Shown: positions 38,201 to 48,032, counted from the first letter of the stretch. The stretch is 64,000 nucleotides of DNA from Paenibacillus athensensis (GCF_004514475.2 NZ_MYFO02000007.1:124001-188000); one strand, 5' to 3'. Program-made: numbers and translations. Notes: generated by a model from the letters alone, not told the origin.

Positions 38201-40518
38201 TTAAACGGCGAAAAGCTTACCGATTGCTGCGCAGTGCCTGTATTCGTTACCGTCTGCAGCAACACCGGCTGCTGCATCGAATCGTACTTGTAGCTCAAGC
38301 TCATGCTCTTTACTTGGTTCAAGTCATGAGCGTTGGCGCTGATCGTTAATTTATCGTATTCTTGAGGGCTATTCCCCGTATCGACCGTATAAGTCAAGGG
38401 ATCGATGTCCGGCCCGGCGTCCTCGACCACTTGAACGGGGCCTACGGTAATGGGTGCCGATACATTTCCCGACGTATCGGTTGCTTTGACCGTAAAGGAA
38501 TACCACCCGCTGCTGGCAGGGACCCAAGCAAACGGATTCGTTCCCGTTACTCGGACTGAACTAGCATTTTGCAAATTGCTACTTTGACTGCCGTATTTAA
38601 TTTGAATGTCCACCGAGCTAACCCCGAGGTTGTCAGTAGCCCGCGGAAGCAAGTTATACGAGTTGCCTACAAAATATGGACCGGTGGACAATTGCGGATT
38701 GACTGCCGGAGGGATCGTATCCGGTGCCTGAGGCGCATCGACTTTCACATACCAATAGATGGAAGAGGCCTCCGCACACCCATAATTGCCCCCGGCATTT
38801 ATGAAGCAAGGAGCCAGCTTCACTTTGTAAGTCCCTGGAGCAGTAGTTGCATCCGTGATCCACGAAGCTTGAATGGTTGAGCCTTGCGGGATGGTCGCCG
38901 CTCCATTGGAGGGAGTTATGTGTTCTCCGGCAATTTTCATATTGTTGGCATCAAAAATACCGGTATAGTAATCAACAATCGCATCTTCCGTTACAACGGA
39001 AAAGGTCTGGTATTGACCCTGCGTAAGCACGTAAGGATAGGCAGCATCGATTCCACCTGCAGGAATGCGATTCGTATAGGATAACTTGGCAAAAAAATCG
39101 CCGTATACAGCGCCGCTAACGGTTCCATCCACATCGATAGAGACCTGTCGACCGTACTGTTCTTTACTCGCTGCCAGCGGATTAATAACGCCGTAGCCAA
39201 AATCCTTCTTTTCCCCCAGGCTTTCGGCAGAGTTCAGTAAAGACAATCTGACCTGCTGTGCCGTCCATTCCAGGTGACTAGACCAAACATCCGCTGCTGA
39301 AGCTACAGCAAACGCCGTTGCGAACGAGGTGCCTGAAACACTGCGATAGGCTCCATTCAATGATGTCGTATAAATATTTTGTCCCGGTGCTACAAGCTCC
39401 AGTTTGTCGCCGAAATTTGAAAATGAGGAGCGGGTTAAATTTTCATCCAGTGCCCCCACCGCTACTGCCGTCGGATACTGCGCAGGAAAATCAATGCGTT
39501 CCGCTCCGTCGTTACCCGCAGCGGCAAAGACCAAAATCCCCGCGTTTTGAGCTTCTTTAAGCGCATTTTGCAGAGCCTCACTATTTATTTGGCCCCCAAA
39601 GCTCATATTGATAATTTGCATATGGTTATCGATCGCCCAGTCAATGGCGGCAATAATGTCGCTGTACGAACCGTTGCCCTGAGAATCAAAAACTTTGATC
39701 GCATACAGCTCTGCGTCAGGGGCTAGTCCTTTGATGCCAAAGCCATTGAGTTGTCCATTGATAATCCCGGCAATCTGGGTACCATGTCCTTGATCATCCT
39801 CATAGCTGCTGCCGAGAAAAGACGTACCGCCGGCAATATGCAAATCAGGGTGATTTGAGGAAACTCCGGAATCGATCAAGGCGATCTTGATCCCGCTGCC
39901 CGTTATTCCGGCCGCACGGAGCTGTTCTCCCTGCAGGGCTTCATAGGCCAGCGAAGCAGGCTCTGCATAAGCATCAGGTATGTCCAGAAGCTTGGCCTTT
40001 TGGTCAAGTTCTACGCTTTTAATACCAGGGTAACTTTGCAATTCCCGCAATTCGGTGGGAGTTAGCTCGGCAACCTGTGTGGGCAGATTCCTGAATTCCT
40101 TTTTGATTTTATACATTTTCTTTTTATTTTTACCTATAAACCGCGTTTTGGTGTTTTGCTTGTCTGCCAAGGTGGTAAAACTGATAATATACTTGGCTTT
40201 CGCTTCTTCTACAACGTTGGTTCCATAGGTTGCATCTACAACGGTATTGTAGACATTGTCAGCAACGGAGGCTGCAGATTCGAAGGGAATCTGACTTTGC
40301 GCTTGTCCTGACGGCCCTTGGAGCACTTGCTCCTTAATATCCTCTATATTTGTGCCCGCTGACCCATTGTCCGGAAGCGGCGCTTCAGGCGCTGAGGAGG
40401 CTTCGGAGGCATTCAATGTCGGAGCATCGGCATATAAGCTTTCTCCCAAAACGGAATAAAAGCTGTTGCCTACTAATAGTAACGATAGAAAGAGCATTGT
40501 TAGCCTTCTAATGAGCAT
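29278..40518 (-). CDS. Giant secreted subtilase / LCAT-like esterase / four-propeller RCC1 protein
   Basis: The product is about 3746 residues. ATG 40518 follows GGAAGG/GGCGGA and begins a clean signal peptide ([17 protein letters not shown]); the GTG at 40572 lacks a ribosome binding site. In order: I9-like propeptide (about 80-180); S8 subtilase with D216 (ALIDSG), H245 (GHGT) and S398 (SGTSFA); several Ig-like modules; an LCAT-like alpha/beta hydrolase (about 1024-1410) with [12 protein letters not shown]1172 in THSLG, D1378 in GDSVVP and H1405 in YYHMDIL; more Ig-like modules; FN3 (about 1850-1930); then four RCC1 blocks starting near 1936, 2383, 2927 and 3397. Each block has exactly seven W-x-W-G-type repeats, and FN3-like modules separate the blocks. 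No LPXTG or SLH anchor is visible, so it is probably released. Confidence 0.9.
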   Translation of the reverse strand: MLIRRLTMLFLSLLLVGNSFYSVLGESLYADAPTLNASEASSAPEAPLPDNGSAGTNIEDIKEQVLQGPSGQAQSQIPFESAASVADNVYNTVVDATYGTNVVEEAKAKYIISFTTLADKQNTKTRFIGKNKKKMYKIKKEFRNLPTQVAELTPTELRELQSYPGIKSVELDQKAKLLDIPDAYAEPASLAYEALQGEQLRAAGITGSGIKIALIDSGVSSNHPDLHIAGGTSFLGSSYEDDQGHGTQIAGIINGQLNGFGIKGLAPDAELYAIKVFDSQGNGSYSDIIAAIDWAIDNHMQIINMSFGGQINSEALQNALKEAQNAGILVFAAAGNDGAERIDFPAQYPTAVAVGALDENLTRSSFSNFGDKLELVAPGQNIYTTSLNGAYRSVSGTSFATAFAVASAADVWSSHLEWTAQQVRLSLLNSAESLGEKKDFGYGVINPLAASKEQYGRQVSIDVDGTVSGAVYGDFFAKLSYTNRIPAGGIDAAYPYVLTQGQYQTFSVVTEDAIVDYYTGIFDANNMKIAGEHITPSNGAATIPQGSTIQASWITDATTAPGTYKVKLAPCFINAGGNYGCAEASSIYWYVKVDAPQAPDTIPPAVNPQLSTGPYFVGNSYNLLPRATDNLGVSSVDIQIKYGSQSSNLQNASSVRVTGTNPFAWVPASSGWYSFTVKATDTSGNVSAPITVGPVQVVEDAGPDIDPLTYTVDTGNSPQEYDKLTISANAHDLNQVKSMSLSYKYDSMQQPVLLQTVTNTGTAQQSVSFSPFKADLGMGYYTFIVKAYDESNHVSERSMAIYVNKDTTAPVIDQTSFSISYGSVLEQYKDAVIHIQAADKGTVKRVEYYYQRQQSNGSWGDNIWFASATNSSSSFSKNVTWTPQQYGYYRIVIVAYDQNENASSYVPGISYWVSQEKTAPTTTLTYDTSVAKIVNRDIPLMFTAADKSGISKITIKVYRQDSQDNYDYAHPEVFQLDGSKTSMLYRGYSKGWYEATITAEDYNGNNSVEATAESVIYFYIARPTVVFVPGLMSSELYLGNAKVWPPVDFDSLKFKDIQDHAYYPAQEYLTLKSLLITTALSQAAASLTLKSDGTSLLNIKATKIVRDFAGDTTQGDFIDYLKGNGIDVVEAPYDWRLDLGGTVVQSSIDQAVKEAMSDKYSHGEPISILTHSLGALPTRKYLIDHYNDPSLHVESLLSVAPPSLGSLLSIKGLEEGDDLGTLKSSGVPEVLVPFVNQYFLSKFMHNMTSIYELLPTSKYIYAYSDVPEFGNTYLDYTKISTKGVSEIVANSYPSTMSYIHDNFNAVLYSKAQAFRNQIEGQNINPAISQYRFVGYDADSPTDFIKMIKTTKTSLQVPTPLTPLLSVEDHYKYQMGYGDSVVPYRSAAADLDSNTRQTYYANKYYHMDILYNKHWAGSSLYSDYTQIIYNNRPAEDPNFTNLGNWQFLSKRSQVVTFNCPVTVSVYDDENHFAGFVAGGFFLNDIPGLTYKVLGQTKVVVVPSGLNVHFKVEGYDMGTMDIDFDRYEGETPQTTNLLYDIGVKDGTKLEFDFNPDNPDNHMLNLNYDYEGNGTIQVLHPSATMPFADSINDNEAPVTVASLPTNSWIGESTPIALSANDTQSGVLKTFYQIDDGPLTVYAAPFTIQTQGNHVVSYFSQDNFGHLETEQTLSLRVDTEAPAQPSVTLSTYDWSNSQIVFSVLDGIDAMSGVAKSQYKIGANGEWQDYSSPVPWREEGITTLYSRTVDLVGHIGQEVSIELKIDKTPPEHPVIHPDPISWTQSGSFTVTPGAETLSGIRLSQYKLDEGGEWTDYTSAVTVDQEGIHHIYARTIDYAGNISSTAEALLKIDKTPPSVPQRLKMIAKDATSVTVSWNASEDNLSSVAYDIFVDEQMSGSTSTLTFKAIHLKPNVYHVIEVRARDEAGNLSSTSRRVSILTNNPLVSGSNHTLQVKADGSVWAWGLNTKGQLGNGLVNGIQSTATQVSNLSNIVAVAAGESHSLALQGDGTVWAWGGNSEGALGDGTTTDRAVPMQVVGLPSAVAISAGGTYSLALATDGSVWAWGGKSHSYYDNGLGSLTPIKLTHFGQDNVGVSSSLTAYVVKSDGNVWFWNNGVEQAPIDHVVLVDSSSSHRLALKDDGTVWAWGANEVGQLGNGTASYTPSATPGPVIGLSQITSMTAANRKSIALKSDGTVWEFGVTLSEIVDGVLYYVDGSLPLQKPGIQGSAVAGGNNFVAVVTENSTVQSWGWNDKGQLGDGVGQASSIPVQLKSNAAARVELDGQTNNEAAPELMQVPSARLSWKQLDDYKTTFSTYQVEIRDDLGNLLYDSGQQFEGSDSASRQIMLNTSTLPLNHKLQARVRVSDGLIVSSWSEVKWLKITGTGLGKVAAGTDHTLFVDSTGSVQAWGSNAYGQIGDGTTGSMKKVAVTVPGLASVIQVAAGDGYSLALKTDGTVWAWGQNGQGQLGDGTTINRSAPVQISALHDVAAVSAGKNFSLALLQDGTIRIWGRYVPGSNTLMPQVFSSAGSNNVAISMTDEYGLFLKTDGTVWGNKALADTNIMKLPIDQVRQISASGSKIVALKRDGTVWILDQRVQDIYGFTENPVLVQGLDHVDLVATDGNRHAALRSDGTVWEWGVITSYCAPTACSSGTMVTVPIQRIGVTNIVNLSASRDRVTALKSDGSVWSWGMNDYGQLGNDTAINSSEPVRLTLFLPPQVSLNGLSADRQSPAAFTGVPVINWSQTAVNGGTVFTAFQVQVFNETGDLLLDSGIMAQDTSAGSGSWTLSAIPAQNPVMQVRVRVQNQTGWSAWSSSGWLNITNRKPEVSLETPKGSAAAPTMFTDLFPVVLWNQLDDEQTVFTAYQVQVWNETNTMVLDTGAINGNFTGTTKSWRPSSVLPQSVKLKVMVRVSDGLDWSEWSSPGWMTIKPAIINDFPVVGGSSHSLQLRADGTVWGWGDNSFGQLGTAAVPTQTTAVPITGLSAIAAVSAGGGFSVAVKNDGTVWAWGYNASGELGDGTYANRSVPVQVKDISNNNLTNVISISSGSYHTLALKSDGTVWAWGYNNAGQIGSGNDPGGMFPRAIQVSNLSGIVRIAAGGSHSLALKGDGTVWGWGEGTQGQLGNGNNSSSRVPVQISGISQIKAIAAAPSGSHSLALKTDGTVWAWGSNNFGQLGNNSSVDSRVPIQVTSLANIALVAAGGNYSLALKNDGTVWVWGNNSLGSLGDGTTSHRYTPVPVSGLSNIRSISGGGSHSLALSGAGNLYAWGYNANGQVGNGTVANVFSPVMVKANVAPAVSLISPSGSQAAPTSVSVAKPTVSWSQTDDVGTVFSASQIQILNEAGTTVLVDTTVNQNTTAGTGNWTAAGDLPASQNLQVRVRVNDGSTWSAWSTAAWFKITLALTGGPMLSGGDAHTLQLKADGTVWSWGDNLYGQLGDGTTTAKTRPAQIPNLTSIVAISAGNYHSIALKNDGTVWSWGYNTTGNLGDGTTTNRKTPVMVSGLTNVIAIAASGSHNLALKSDGTLWSWGSNSNGQLGIGASSGYRVVPTQITTLSGVAKIAAGSLHSLAVMNDGTVKVWGDGSYGQLGRGSTSSSSTPVTVTGLSGIVSITAGSYHSVALKNDSTVWTWGQNTYGQLGNGTGVSSSVLPVQATLTGISKIESGALHTLALKNDGTVWAWGYGASGQVGNGTSGYYNIKYAPVQVSTISSIVDFSAGGSFNVASKSDGTLWSWGANDSGQLGDGSKTMRVTPVQIN

Positions 40519-40665
40519 GTGTCTTCCGCCTTCCAACCTTCCTAAATTTTGTCTAGATACTTTCTTCAACACTGGATTTTTCTGTACTGGTCAATTCCCC
40601 CTCAGCAGCTTATTTTTTAAGGAATTTATGATACTTTCTCACAAAAGGATAATTCCTCCAGCCTA

Positions 40666-40671
40666 ATTATA
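40666..40671 (-). promoter_or_regulatory. Probable -10 element (TATAAT) of the giant gene
   Basis: A perfect TATAAT lies 148 bases upstream of the start. The -35 region is a T-rich run (CGTTTTTTTT) without a consensus hexamer. A GACGCAA/TTGCGTC hairpin with an A/T loop at about 40712-40731 precedes it. Confidence 0.4.
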
Positions 40672-40774
40672 CTGATTAAATATGGAAAAAAAACGAAATA
40701 TCGGTGCATCATGACGCAATTTTTTTTGCGTCTTTGGGCGAATTTCGGTACAAACACGCAATAATTACGCAAGA

Positions 40775-41506
40775 TTACTTTATAAATTTCTCCAAGTCAG
40801 TGGGAGACATAATTCCATGATAATCATCAGATGAAATTGTGATGGTCTCAGGTATTGATTTTCCTTTTTCATAGAAATTAATCCGCATCCCCCCCCAAGA
40901 ATAATCTATTGATTCCAAATATTTCAATGCATTATAGAAATTTTGGATACTTGTTTTCAGTGAATTAGGTTTAATATCGCAAAATATAGTGATGTTTGGA
41001 TAAAAACGCGAGTGATTGTCTTTTATAAAATCACTATACAGTGTAAACTTTCCTGATACGTCGGTTCGGTAACTTTTCGAGTCGTCTGATATGCTCAGAT
41101 TAATAAATGAATTAGGTAGATACATTTTGATTTTTCGTTCATAATCATCTTTAGCATCTGATTCAAAAACATCAACCCATAATTGATATAACGATAAATC
41201 TAAAGCGGAAATAGAAAATACATCATTAGTCGAAGCTACAATTAGGTGAGATTTGATTGTTTTTTTTCGTTTGGGTGACACATATACATGAATTATATTC
41301 GGTTCTGTTTGGCTTCTTTTTCCTATCATTGGATGCACATCTTCATCAGCCCGCATGTAGTCAATTTGGAAATCTTCACTCATATTTCTTTTGAGTACCT
41401 CATCTACCGCTTGTTGTATCTTCAATTGCGTTTCTGCTGCTATCGGATGCTCCGGTCCACATCCAGTCAAAAATATCAGGGTCATTAGTACGACTAACTT
41501 TTTCAA
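40775..41506 (-). CDS. Lipoprotein of unknown function
   Basis: The best start is TTG 41506, seven bases after AGGTGG, giving 243 residues beginning MKKLVVLMTLIFLTGCGPEH, a textbook lipoprotein signal with lipobox LTGC. The ATG at 41524 lies on the ribosome binding site. The rest is an alpha/beta protein with no recognised domain; motifs include YVSPKRKKTIKSHLIVAST and YSWGGMRINFYEKGKS. The DNA is clearly AT-rich compared with most of the window. It lies on the same strand as the giant gene, 256 bases upstream of it. Confidence 0.7.
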   Translation of the reverse strand: MKKLVVLMTLIFLTGCGPEHPIAAETQLKIQQAVDEVLKRNMSEDFQIDYMRADEDVHPMIGKRSQTEPNIIHVYVSPKRKKTIKSHLIVASTNDVFSISALDLSLYQLWVDVFESDAKDDYERKIKMYLPNSFINLSISDDSKSYRTDVSGKFTLYSDFIKDNHSRFYPNITIFCDIKPNSLKTSIQNFYNALKYLESIDYSWGGMRINFYEKGKSIPETITISSDDYHGIMSPTDLEKFIK

Positions 41507-41635
41507 CAAGACACCACCTATCATCTTCTTTACGAATTTAGAAATTGTTCATATAAGTAAGTGAGATTATCGGATTCATTCGTGCTAGTATCATAATGTG
41601 AATATAGGGAGCTTTATCGCTATGTTTTTAATTAC

Positions 41636-41887
41636 TTAATGAGCGTGCCAAAAGATGCACCCTGGAGTTGTCAAAAGAAGTGCAGTTTGAAACACACTCT
41701 CGTTACCAGTCTGCTCGTGAATTCTTTCGCGATAAATAGTTGGGACCCACGATCTCTTCGTTAAACAATCCAGTAACGCGGAAGGGCTTCGGTGATATTC
41801 GATGCCACCTTTTCTGGGAGCTAAGACGCTGAAGTCTCTGTGGATCAGGTTTTCGCTCTTTTGAGCTGTGGTATCCTCGGCGTGCAA
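41636..41887 (-). pseudogene. Remnant of an IS3-family transposase (OrfB)
   Basis: The minus strand encodes AQKSENLIHRDFSVLAPRK, which matches the OrfB pattern ENLLxRDFxxxAPNxKW. After a frameshift it continues with SNITEA in place of TDITEF, and then GLFNEEIVG in a third frame, like the LDxFxxxIVGW segment. No single frame carries the domain and the first two-thirds of the transposase are missing, so this is a decayed fragment. Neither end of the IS was found. Confidence 0.5.
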
Positions 41888-42176
41888 GTGGTTACCTTCA
41901 GCTAGTGTTGCTTGACAGGCGTAAACTTGCTGAGAAGATAGCGGGGCACTCTATTTCCCGACAAACTCTCTTTCAAAGTTGTTCTTCCTTCTGCCAATGC
42001 GGCTGTATGACGTTGTCTTCGCCTTCACTTCGTGCTCCTAAATAGTGCGAATCTGAGTTCCACTTCGACTCCAGCATCTCCTGAATCATCTCCCATTTAG
42101 CCAAGAGTTTTATACGTTCTTGATAAATTGCTTGTTCATCCTCGCAGCCGCACGACAAGAAAGGCTAACCCTTCAA
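41888..42176. other. Degenerate sequence between IS remnant and DUF72 gene
   Basis: No well-supported gene is seen. The minus frame 41973-42158 is open for 61 codons (starting TTG, reading MSCGCEDEQAIYQERIKLLA) but has no ribosome binding site; it may be part of the same decayed element. The A+T content matches the IS remnant rather than the DUF72 gene. Confidence 0.4.
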
Positions 42177-43022
42177 TCAGAACAAATCCAGCTGGCGCGG
42201 AGCCAGCCCGTCCTCGGAGAGCCCGAGCAGCCCCATCAGCTGCTTGGCGTTGTCAGCGGCATCGCCGCCGGAATTGTTGTTGAAGATAACCAGAATGCGC
42301 TTTACCTGCTTGCGCAGCTGCTCCAGTCGCTCCTTCCACTCCAGCAGCTCCTCGCGGTTGTAGCGGTACAAATAACGCACATCGCGCCAATTCGCCGCTC
42401 CGCCTTGATTCCAGCCGCCGACGTTGCGCCCGTGGAATCGCACAATCGCCAGCTCGGGATGCGTCGACTGCAGGACGATCGGCACAGAGCCGGCCCCGGC
42501 CTGCGGCTCGTCGCAAATGCTGTGCATCCAGCCCTCGCGCTCCATGAACGCCAGCGTGCGCTCGCGCATGGCCGGCGCGAACCAGCTCTGATGGCGGAAC
42601 TCCAGCGCTACGGGCACGTCGCCCATCCGTGCCTTGGCCTCGCGCAGCGCCGCTACGGCGTCTCTGTCGCATTCGAACCACGGCGGATACTGGAATAGCA
42701 CCGCCCGCAGCTTGCCGGCGGCCCGTACAGGACCAATCGACGCCAAAAAGGCCGCATACATTGCGTCCGTATCGGCGAACGGATTCTCCCCGCGCAAATG
42801 CCCCGTCATCCCCTGATACGCTTTGACCACAAAGCCGAAGCCTGGCGGCGTCTCCTCCAGCCACTTGCGAAAGTTGCGCTCCGGCTGCACGGCATAAAAC
42901 GACGAATCCACCTCAACAACCGGGAAATGGCTGCTGTACGCCCGCAGCTTGTCCCCCGGCTTGACCCTTGCACGATAAAGCCCGTCATGGTCGCCCCACC
43001 CGGTTAATCCGATCTCAATCAC
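42177..43022 (-). CDS. DUF72 family protein (YunF/YecE-like)
   Basis: This is a 281-residue protein; GTG 43022 follows GGGAGGTG with normal spacing. Family motifs are visible: IGLTGWGDHDGLY at the N-terminus, YSSHFPVVEVDSSFYAVQP, FQYPPWFECD, VALEFRHQSWF, and the conserved C-terminal FNNNSGGDAADNAKQL. The DUF72 fold is a TIM barrel of unknown enzymatic activity. The length equals B. subtilis YunF (about 282). It is not obviously linked to its neighbours. Confidence 0.88.
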   Translation of the reverse strand: MIEIGLTGWGDHDGLYRARVKPGDKLRAYSSHFPVVEVDSSFYAVQPERNFRKWLEETPPGFGFVVKAYQGMTGHLRGENPFADTDAMYAAFLASIGPVRAAGKLRAVLFQYPPWFECDRDAVAALREAKARMGDVPVALEFRHQSWFAPAMRERTLAFMEREGWMHSICDEPQAGAGSVPIVLQSTHPELAIVRFHGRNVGGWNQGGAANWRDVRYLYRYNREELLEWKERLEQLRKQVKRILVIFNNNSGGDAADNAKQLMGLLGLSEDGLAPRQLDLF

Positions 43023-43163
43023 ATCAGCACCTCCCGTCCGGCCTTCGCGCCGGCTTTCCGTTCTCCTACCGCTTCGTTACTTGTATCATAACAGAAAGCG
43101 GGCCGGGAAAGAATTGGAGCCATTACGACGGGGGCTGCTGTGCCCGGGGGCTTGGGCCGCACT

Positions 43164-43688
43164 TCACTCCCATAAAGCGAGCGGCAGATGCATCGGAATA
43201 TCAAACAGCCGCAGCAGCAAGGCGCAAATACCCGCCGAGATCGCATACGCCGCCAACGGCCGCACATAAAACAAACGCAGCATCGGAAACATGATGCAGT
43301 CGAACAAAATCGACCAGCCCAGCGACCAGCCATAGCGATAGTCGATATGATCCGTAAACAGCAGAATCAGCTCAAACGCCGCATACGTCATAACCCATTT
43401 ACCCACATAGAGCACCTTGCCGTGCCAAGGGCGCATATCCGGGTAATGCGTCAGAAAGAGCAGCACCGTACCCGGAAACGTCACAAAGGTATACACCAGC
43501 TCCGTCAGCTTATCGCCCAGCCAGCCGTCCGGAACCATCTTCCAGAGATAGTGGCCCGAGCAGAGCAGGCTGTACGCCAAATTGCACACGGCCATATACA
43601 GCATGGCCGTGTGATACCGCTGCCATTGCTTCCAGTCCCCCCACTTCCAAGCAACGGCAATAACAAACAGGGCGATCGTTAAATGCAC
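43164..43688 (-). CDS. CBO0543-family membrane protein
   Basis: This is a 174-residue protein with GTG at 43688 and AAGGGGAA five bases upstream. Five hydrophobic segments are visible. Motifs typical of this Bacillales/Clostridia family include HYLWKMVPDGWLGDKLTELV and TFVTFPGTVLLFLTHYPD, with a final YGWSLGWSILFDCIMFPMLR. These membrane proteins are common in spore-formers and have no assigned function. Confidence 0.72.
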   Translation of the reverse strand: MHLTIALFVIAVAWKWGDWKQWQRYHTAMLYMAVCNLAYSLLCSGHYLWKMVPDGWLGDKLTELVYTFVTFPGTVLLFLTHYPDMRPWHGKVLYVGKWVMTYAAFELILLFTDHIDYRYGWSLGWSILFDCIMFPMLRLFYVRPLAAYAISAGICALLLRLFDIPMHLPLALWE

Positions 43689-43802
43689 GGCAATTCCCCT
43701 TAACTATGTTCATGTCGTATCTGGTATCATCCCCCATCTGCTATAACCCGATTCCATATTGCGCAAGAAATGAGACAAAGCTTTTACATGCTGTACAGCC
43801 GG

Positions 43803-44528
43803 CTACTTCACATACTCGCGAAACAGCTCATTGTAGTACACATAAGGGCTGGACGGGTATTGGAATCCCAGCAGCACCCCGGACCATTCCAACTGGACGG
43901 ACTTGAGCCTGCGCGTCGTTACCAAGCTACGAACGAGCTTCTCCGCCAGAATACGGCGACCGCGGCGAATCGCGACAGCCAACTGTGCCGCATAACGCGG
44001 ATTGCCCGCCAGCTCGCGATAGAACGGCAGCACGGCTGCAGCAATCTGCCGGTGAATGCTGGCGCTGAACGTAAACTGCACCTGACCAGGACGCAGCGAA
44101 GTCGCGTTCGTGTACAGGTAGACGGGCTTCGGGAACGGGATGTCGATAAAATATCCGATGCCGTTCGTAGCCAGGCCGGCCAGCGGCTGACGCGGCGGAA
44201 GGACGGTGCGCAAAAGCTTCTCCATTGCGCTGAGATCCGCTTCGCGCACCGCGCGCGCCCAAGCCGCAGCGTAGGTGCGATTGGCGGCGATTTTGGCGTA
44301 GAACGGCAGCATCAGCGCAGCGACCTTGCGCAGCATGGCCCCGGTCGGTACGCGGCTTTGCGGGCGCTTCTCCGCCGCTGCCGCCCGCGATTGGCGGGGC
44401 GCAGCGCTTGCCCGGCGGCGGACGGCGGCTCCACTAGTCGCAGCTTTTCTAGCCGAACGTTGCGCGGCTGATTTGAGGGTGCAAGTGGACGCGCGGGCGG
44501 CGCGTTTTTTTCCGGCATATCGGTTCAT
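43803..44528 (-). CDS. Basic protein with two internal repeats, unknown function
   Basis: This is a 241-residue protein with ATG at 44528 and GGGAGGAA six bases upstream. The first 60 residues are very rich in Ala, Arg and Lys, and suit binding to nucleic acid or acidic polymers. Two copies of a helical motif follow: LPFYAKIAANRTYAAAWARA with MEKLLRTV, and LPFYRELAGNPRYAAQLAVA with AEKLVRSL. Between them is a hydrophobic beta segment (GIGYFIDIPFPKPVYLYTN). No known family is recognised. Confidence 0.6.
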   Translation of the reverse strand: MNRYAGKKRAARASTCTLKSAAQRSARKAATSGAAVRRRASAAPRQSRAAAAEKRPQSRVPTGAMLRKVAALMLPFYAKIAANRTYAAAWARAVREADLSAMEKLLRTVLPPRQPLAGLATNGIGYFIDIPFPKPVYLYTNATSLRPGQVQFTFSASIHRQIAAAVLPFYRELAGNPRYAAQLAVAIRRGRRILAEKLVRSLVTTRRLKSVQLEWSGVLLGFQYPSSPYVYYNELFREYVK

Positions 44529-44808
44529 GGCAGTTCCTCCCTGCTGAACGTTGATACTGCCAGATTATTGCCGCAAGCCCAAAAAGGTGAATGTTATATA
44601 AACAAAACCATGCTTGCAAATCAGGAAATTTTATAGAACAAGCGCCCGGAAAGCAAAGGAATCGGACAAGCCGCGGCGAATATGATTAAGTACACACCAA
44701 CAGCAGCAAACACGTTACTCAGGTTGGAATTGTCGACCGGCAAACTGGAGACGCTTATCTCAGGATCAGCAAGGGCTTTTCAGTTCACAGGAAAGCGGGT
44801 GGCGCGTC

Positions 44809-44907
44809 ATGACCGAGGATCATATGGTGGAAGGAACGAGCCGTACATGGACGATTATCGAAGCGGTCGTTATGCTGGTTTCCGGGTTGGTTTTACTATT
44901 CAGATAA
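44809..44907 (+). CDS. Possible 32-residue membrane peptide
   Basis: ATG at 44809 follows GGAAAGCGGGTGG. The ORF reads MTEDHMVEGTSRTWTIIEAV and then a hydrophobic tail (VMLVSGLVLLFR), so one membrane helix covers most of its C-terminal half. A strong terminator begins 22 bases after the stop, which supports a short transcript here. A convincing promoter was not found. Confidence 0.4.
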   Translation: MTEDHMVEGTSRTWTIIEAVVMLVSGLVLLFR

Positions 44908-44928
44908 CAGCCGCATATAGAACGAACA

Positions 44929-44975
44929 AACCCCTCCGCCGCTAACGGGTCACCGTTGCTGCGAAGGGGTTTTTG
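44929..44975. terminator. Bidirectional terminator beside glnS
   Basis: AACCCCT...CGCTAACGG and CCGTTGCTGCG...AGGGGTT make a long, slightly interrupted stem with a GTCA loop. A T-run follows on the plus strand (GGGGTTTTTG) and TTTGTTC on the minus strand. It ends both glnS and the short plus-strand transcript. Confidence 0.8.
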
Positions 44976-44987
44976 CTTGCCGTGAGA

Positions 44988-46640
44988 TTAGATTTCAAAC
45001 GAGCTTTTCAGCGACACAATCAGATTGAAAACCAGCTTCTCCGGGGTCGTATATTTCGGGTCCACATTGAAATAGCCGTGGCGGAAAAATTGGAACTTGT
45101 CATGCGGCTGCGCCGTCTTCATGTTGTCTTCGACAAAGCCCTGCACGATCTCCAGCGAGTTCGGGTTCAGATTCTCCAGGAACGAAGCGCCGTCTTCGCC
45201 CTCGTTGTCGAGAATGAGCGGCTCGTACAGGCGGAATTCGGCCGGCACGGCGCTGCTGGCATCGACCCAGTGGATCGTGCCTTTGACCTTGCGTCCGGTG
45301 AAGCCGCTGCCGCTCTTCGTCTCGGGATCGTAGGTGCAGTGCAGCTCGACGACGTTGCCCTCGGCATCCTTGATGAAGTCGTGGCATTTGATGAAATACG
45401 CATGCTTGAGGCGTACCTCGTTGCCTGGGAACAGCCGGAAATATTTGTTCGGCGGGTTCTCCATAAAATCGTCGCGTTCAATGTAAATCTCGCGCGAGAA
45501 CGATATTTGCCGGCTGCCCATCTCTGGATTCTCGGAGTTGTTCTCGGCCTCCAGCAGCTCGGTTTGCCCTTCCGGGTAGTTCGTGATCACGACCTTGAGC
45601 GGGTTCAGCACGCCCATCGTGCGCAGCGCCTTGAGCTTGAGATCCTCACGGATAAAATGGTCAAGCATCCGCGCGTCGACGGTGCTGTTGCTTTTGGCTA
45701 CGCCGATCTCGCGCGCGAAGGCGCGAATCGCTTCCGGCGTATAGCCCCGGCGCCGCAAGCCGGAAATCGTCGGCATCCGCGGATCATCCCAGCCGTCCAC
45801 CGCCTGCTCGTCGACGAGCAGCTTGAGCTTTCTTTTGCTCATAACGGTATTGGTCAGATTCAAACGGGCAAACTCATACTGACGAGGCACGTTCGGCATC
45901 TCGCACTCACGGATCACCCAGTCGTAGAACGGGCGCTGATCCTCGAACTCCAGCGTGCAGATCGAATGCGTGACGCCTTCGATGGCGTCTTCCAGCGGAT
46001 GGGCGAACGCGTACATCGGGTATATGCACCAAGTGTCGCCCGTATTATGGTGATGGGCGTGAACGACGCGGTAAATGACCGGATCGCGCATGTTGATGTT
46101 CGGCGAACCCATGTCGATTTTGGCGCGGAGCACGCGCTCGCCGTCCTTGAATTCCCCGGCTCGCATACGGGCGAACAGGTCGAGATTCTCCTCGACGCTG
46201 CGGCTGCGGCTCGGACTTTCCTTGCCCGGCTCGGTCAGCGTGCCGCGCGTCTCGCGGATTTGCTCCGCCGTCTGATCGTCGACATACGCCAGCCCTTTCT
46301 TGATCAGCACAACGGCCCGGTTATACATCTCTTCAAAATAATCGGAGGCGAAAAACAAGCCGTCCCATTCGAAACCAAGCCAGGCAACGTCGGCTTTGAT
46401 CGACTCTACATATTCCGTGTCTTCCTTCACCGGGTTCGTGTCGTCAAAACGCAGATTCGTCAGCCCTTTGAACTCGTCGGCCAGCTCGAAATTCAGACAA
46501 ATCGACTTGGCATGCCCGATATGCAGATATCCGTTCGGCTCCGGGGGAAATCGGGTGACAATCTGGCTGACTTTGCCCGATTCAAGATCTTCGATTACAA
46601 TGTTTTTAATGAAATTCGATGGAATGCCTTTCGTTTCCAT
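44988..46640 (-). CDS. glnS: Glutaminyl-tRNA synthetase
   Basis: This is a 550-residue protein with ATG at 46640 and GGGAG five bases upstream. Class I motifs: HIGH in [15 protein letters not shown] and the KMSKS-like [32 protein letters not shown] and the two C-terminal anticodon-binding beta barrels (ending [20 protein letters not shown]) identify GlnRS rather than GluRS. It attaches Gln to tRNA-Gln directly. Most Firmicutes lack GlnRS and use GluRS plus GatCAB, so its presence here is notable. It is divergent from the aminopeptidase gene. Confidence 0.95.
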   Translation of the reverse strand: METKGIPSNFIKNIVIEDLESGKVSQIVTRFPPEPNGYLHIGHAKSICLNFELADEFKGLTNLRFDDTNPVKEDTEYVESIKADVAWLGFEWDGLFFASDYFEEMYNRAVVLIKKGLAYVDDQTAEQIRETRGTLTEPGKESPSRSRSVEENLDLFARMRAGEFKDGERVLRAKIDMGSPNINMRDPVIYRVVHAHHHNTGDTWCIYPMYAFAHPLEDAIEGVTHSICTLEFEDQRPFYDWVIRECEMPNVPRQYEFARLNLTNTVMSKRKLKLLVDEQAVDGWDDPRMPTISGLRRRGYTPEAIRAFAREIGVAKSNSTVDARMLDHFIREDLKLKALRTMGVLNPLKVVITNYPEGQTELLEAENNSENPEMGSRQISFSREIYIERDDFMENPPNKYFRLFPGNEVRLKHAYFIKCHDFIKDAEGNVVELHCTYDPETKSGSGFTGRKVKGTIHWVDASSAVPAEFRLYEPLILDNEGEDGASFLENLNPNSLEIVQGFVEDNMKTAQPHDKFQFFRHGYFNVDPKYTTPEKLVFNLIVSLKSSFEI

Positions 46641-46728
46641 TGCTCCCAGCCTTTCTGTCTCCCTCGGATTGAAGTTTTATTTTCTATCATACACCAAAAA
46701 CAACCAAAATATAAAGGAGGCAAAACCT

Positions 46729-47958
46729 ATGGAGTATTTCGATCAAACGTTGGAAAAATATGCGGAGCTTGCCATTAAGGTCGGCCTGAACGTGCAGCCG
46801 GAGCAGACGGTCGTCATTATGACGCCGATTTCCTGCGCTGAATTCGTCCGCAAGCTGACGGACAAAGCCTATGAAGCCGGAGCCCGCGACGTTGTCGTCG
46901 ACTGGGATGACGATGAGGTCAAAGCCATCCGCTTGCGCAAGGCGCCGGACGCCACCTTGGAGCAGTATCCGATGTGGAAGGCCAAGGGGCTGGAGGAGCT
47001 TGCCGAGCAAGGCGCGGCGTTCCTGCAAATTTATGCGCCGAATTCCGAGCTGCTCAAGGGCATCGACCCGGAGCGCATCGCCAAATCCAGCAAGGCCGCG
47101 GCGGCGGCACGCGAAGGCTTCCTGAAATATTTGCGCAACAGCCAGGTCAATTGGCTGATGGTATCGATTCCGACGCCGGAATGGGCGGCCAAGGTGTTCC
47201 CGGAGCTGGGTGCAGAGGAGCGGATCGAGCGGCTGTGGGAGATGATCTTCAGCTTGACGCGCGCCGATGCCGAAGATCCGGTCGCTGCCTGGCAAGCCCA
47301 TATCGCCACGCTGACGGAGAAGCAGCAGCTGTTGAACAGCCGCCGCTACAAAGCGATTCATCTGCGCGCCGAAGGCACGGACCTGACCGTAGAGCTGGCG
47401 AAGCGCCACCTGTGGGTCAGCGCCGGCAACCGCACGGACAAGGGCACGTTCTATGTGCCGAACATGCCGACGGAGGAAGTGTTCACGATGCCGGAGAAAA
47501 CCGGCGTGAACGGCACCGTGCGCAGCACGAAGCCGCTGAGCTACAACGGCACGCTGATCGACCGCTTCAGCCTGACATTCGAGAACGGCAAGGTCGTGCA
47601 CGCCGAGGCCGAGCAAGGTGAGGACATGCTGCACAAGCTGCTCGACATGGATGAAGGCGCGCGTTATCTCGGCGAAGTCGCGCTCGTGCCTTACGATTCG
47701 CCGGTCTCGAATTCGAACATCATCTTTTACAACACGCTGTTTGACGAAAATGCCTCTTGTCATATCGCGCTTGGCAATTCCTATCCGTTTTGCCTGGAGG
47801 GCGGCACGACGATGAGCCCCGAGGAGCTGCTGGAGAACGGTTACAATAAAAGCCTGATTCACGTCGATTTCATGATCGGCTCGCCCGGGATGGAGATTGA
47901 CGGCATTCGCGAAGACGGCACGCGCGAGCCGCTGTTCCGACAAGGCAATTGGGCCTGA
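46729..47958 (+). CDS. M29 family aminopeptidase (AmpS/PepS/T type)
   Basis: This is a 409-residue protein from ATG 46729, seven bases after AAAGGAGG; the upstream in-frame extension has no ribosome binding site and overlaps glnS. The length matches the family (about 410). The metal-binding region shows NMPTEEVFTMP (first Glu ligand), DEGARYLGEVALVPYDSP (second Glu), FYNTLFDENASCHIALG (Tyr and His) and HVDFMIGSPGMEIDG (His and Asp). These enzymes are cytoplasmic dimeric metallo-aminopeptidases. The gene is followed by its own terminator. Confidence 0.92.
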   Translation: MEYFDQTLEKYAELAIKVGLNVQPEQTVVIMTPISCAEFVRKLTDKAYEAGARDVVVDWDDDEVKAIRLRKAPDATLEQYPMWKAKGLEELAEQGAAFLQIYAPNSELLKGIDPERIAKSSKAAAAAREGFLKYLRNSQVNWLMVSIPTPEWAAKVFPELGAEERIERLWEMIFSLTRADAEDPVAAWQAHIATLTEKQQLLNSRRYKAIHLRAEGTDLTVELAKRHLWVSAGNRTDKGTFYVPNMPTEEVFTMPEKTGVNGTVRSTKPLSYNGTLIDRFSLTFENGKVVHAEAEQGEDMLHKLLDMDEGARYLGEVALVPYDSPVSNSNIIFYNTLFDENASCHIALGNSYPFCLEGGTTMSPEELLENGYNKSLIHVDFMIGSPGMEIDGIREDGTREPLFRQGNWA

Positions 47959-47972
47959 TTGGATCAACAAAG

Positions 47973-48032
47973 CACCGCCGACTGCGGAAAAGAAGCCCCC
48001 TGAGCTTCGGCCGCAGCCGACGGTGTTTTTTT
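47973..48032 (+). terminator. Terminator of the M29 aminopeptidase gene
   Basis: CACCGCCGACTGCGG and CCGCAGCCGACGGTG pair across a 23-base loop and are followed by seven T. It begins 14 bases after the stop codon. Confidence 0.85.

Noticed and set aside
41973-42158. A 61-codon ORF reading MSCGCEDEQAIYQERIKLLA
   Set aside because: TTG start without a ribosome binding site in a degenerate region beside an IS3 remnant; no family match.
42120-42698. Plus-strand ORF of 192 codons across the DUF72 gene
   Set aside because: Antisense shadow; the minus strand carries all DUF72 motifs and a good ribosome binding site.
44709-44780. GGCAAACTGGAGACGC on the plus strand as a second c-di-GMP riboswitch
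   Set aside because: Only GGCAAAC and GACGC are shared. The GAAA tetraloop hairpin, GGGACGCAAAGCC and the 3' GGTTGC element are absent.
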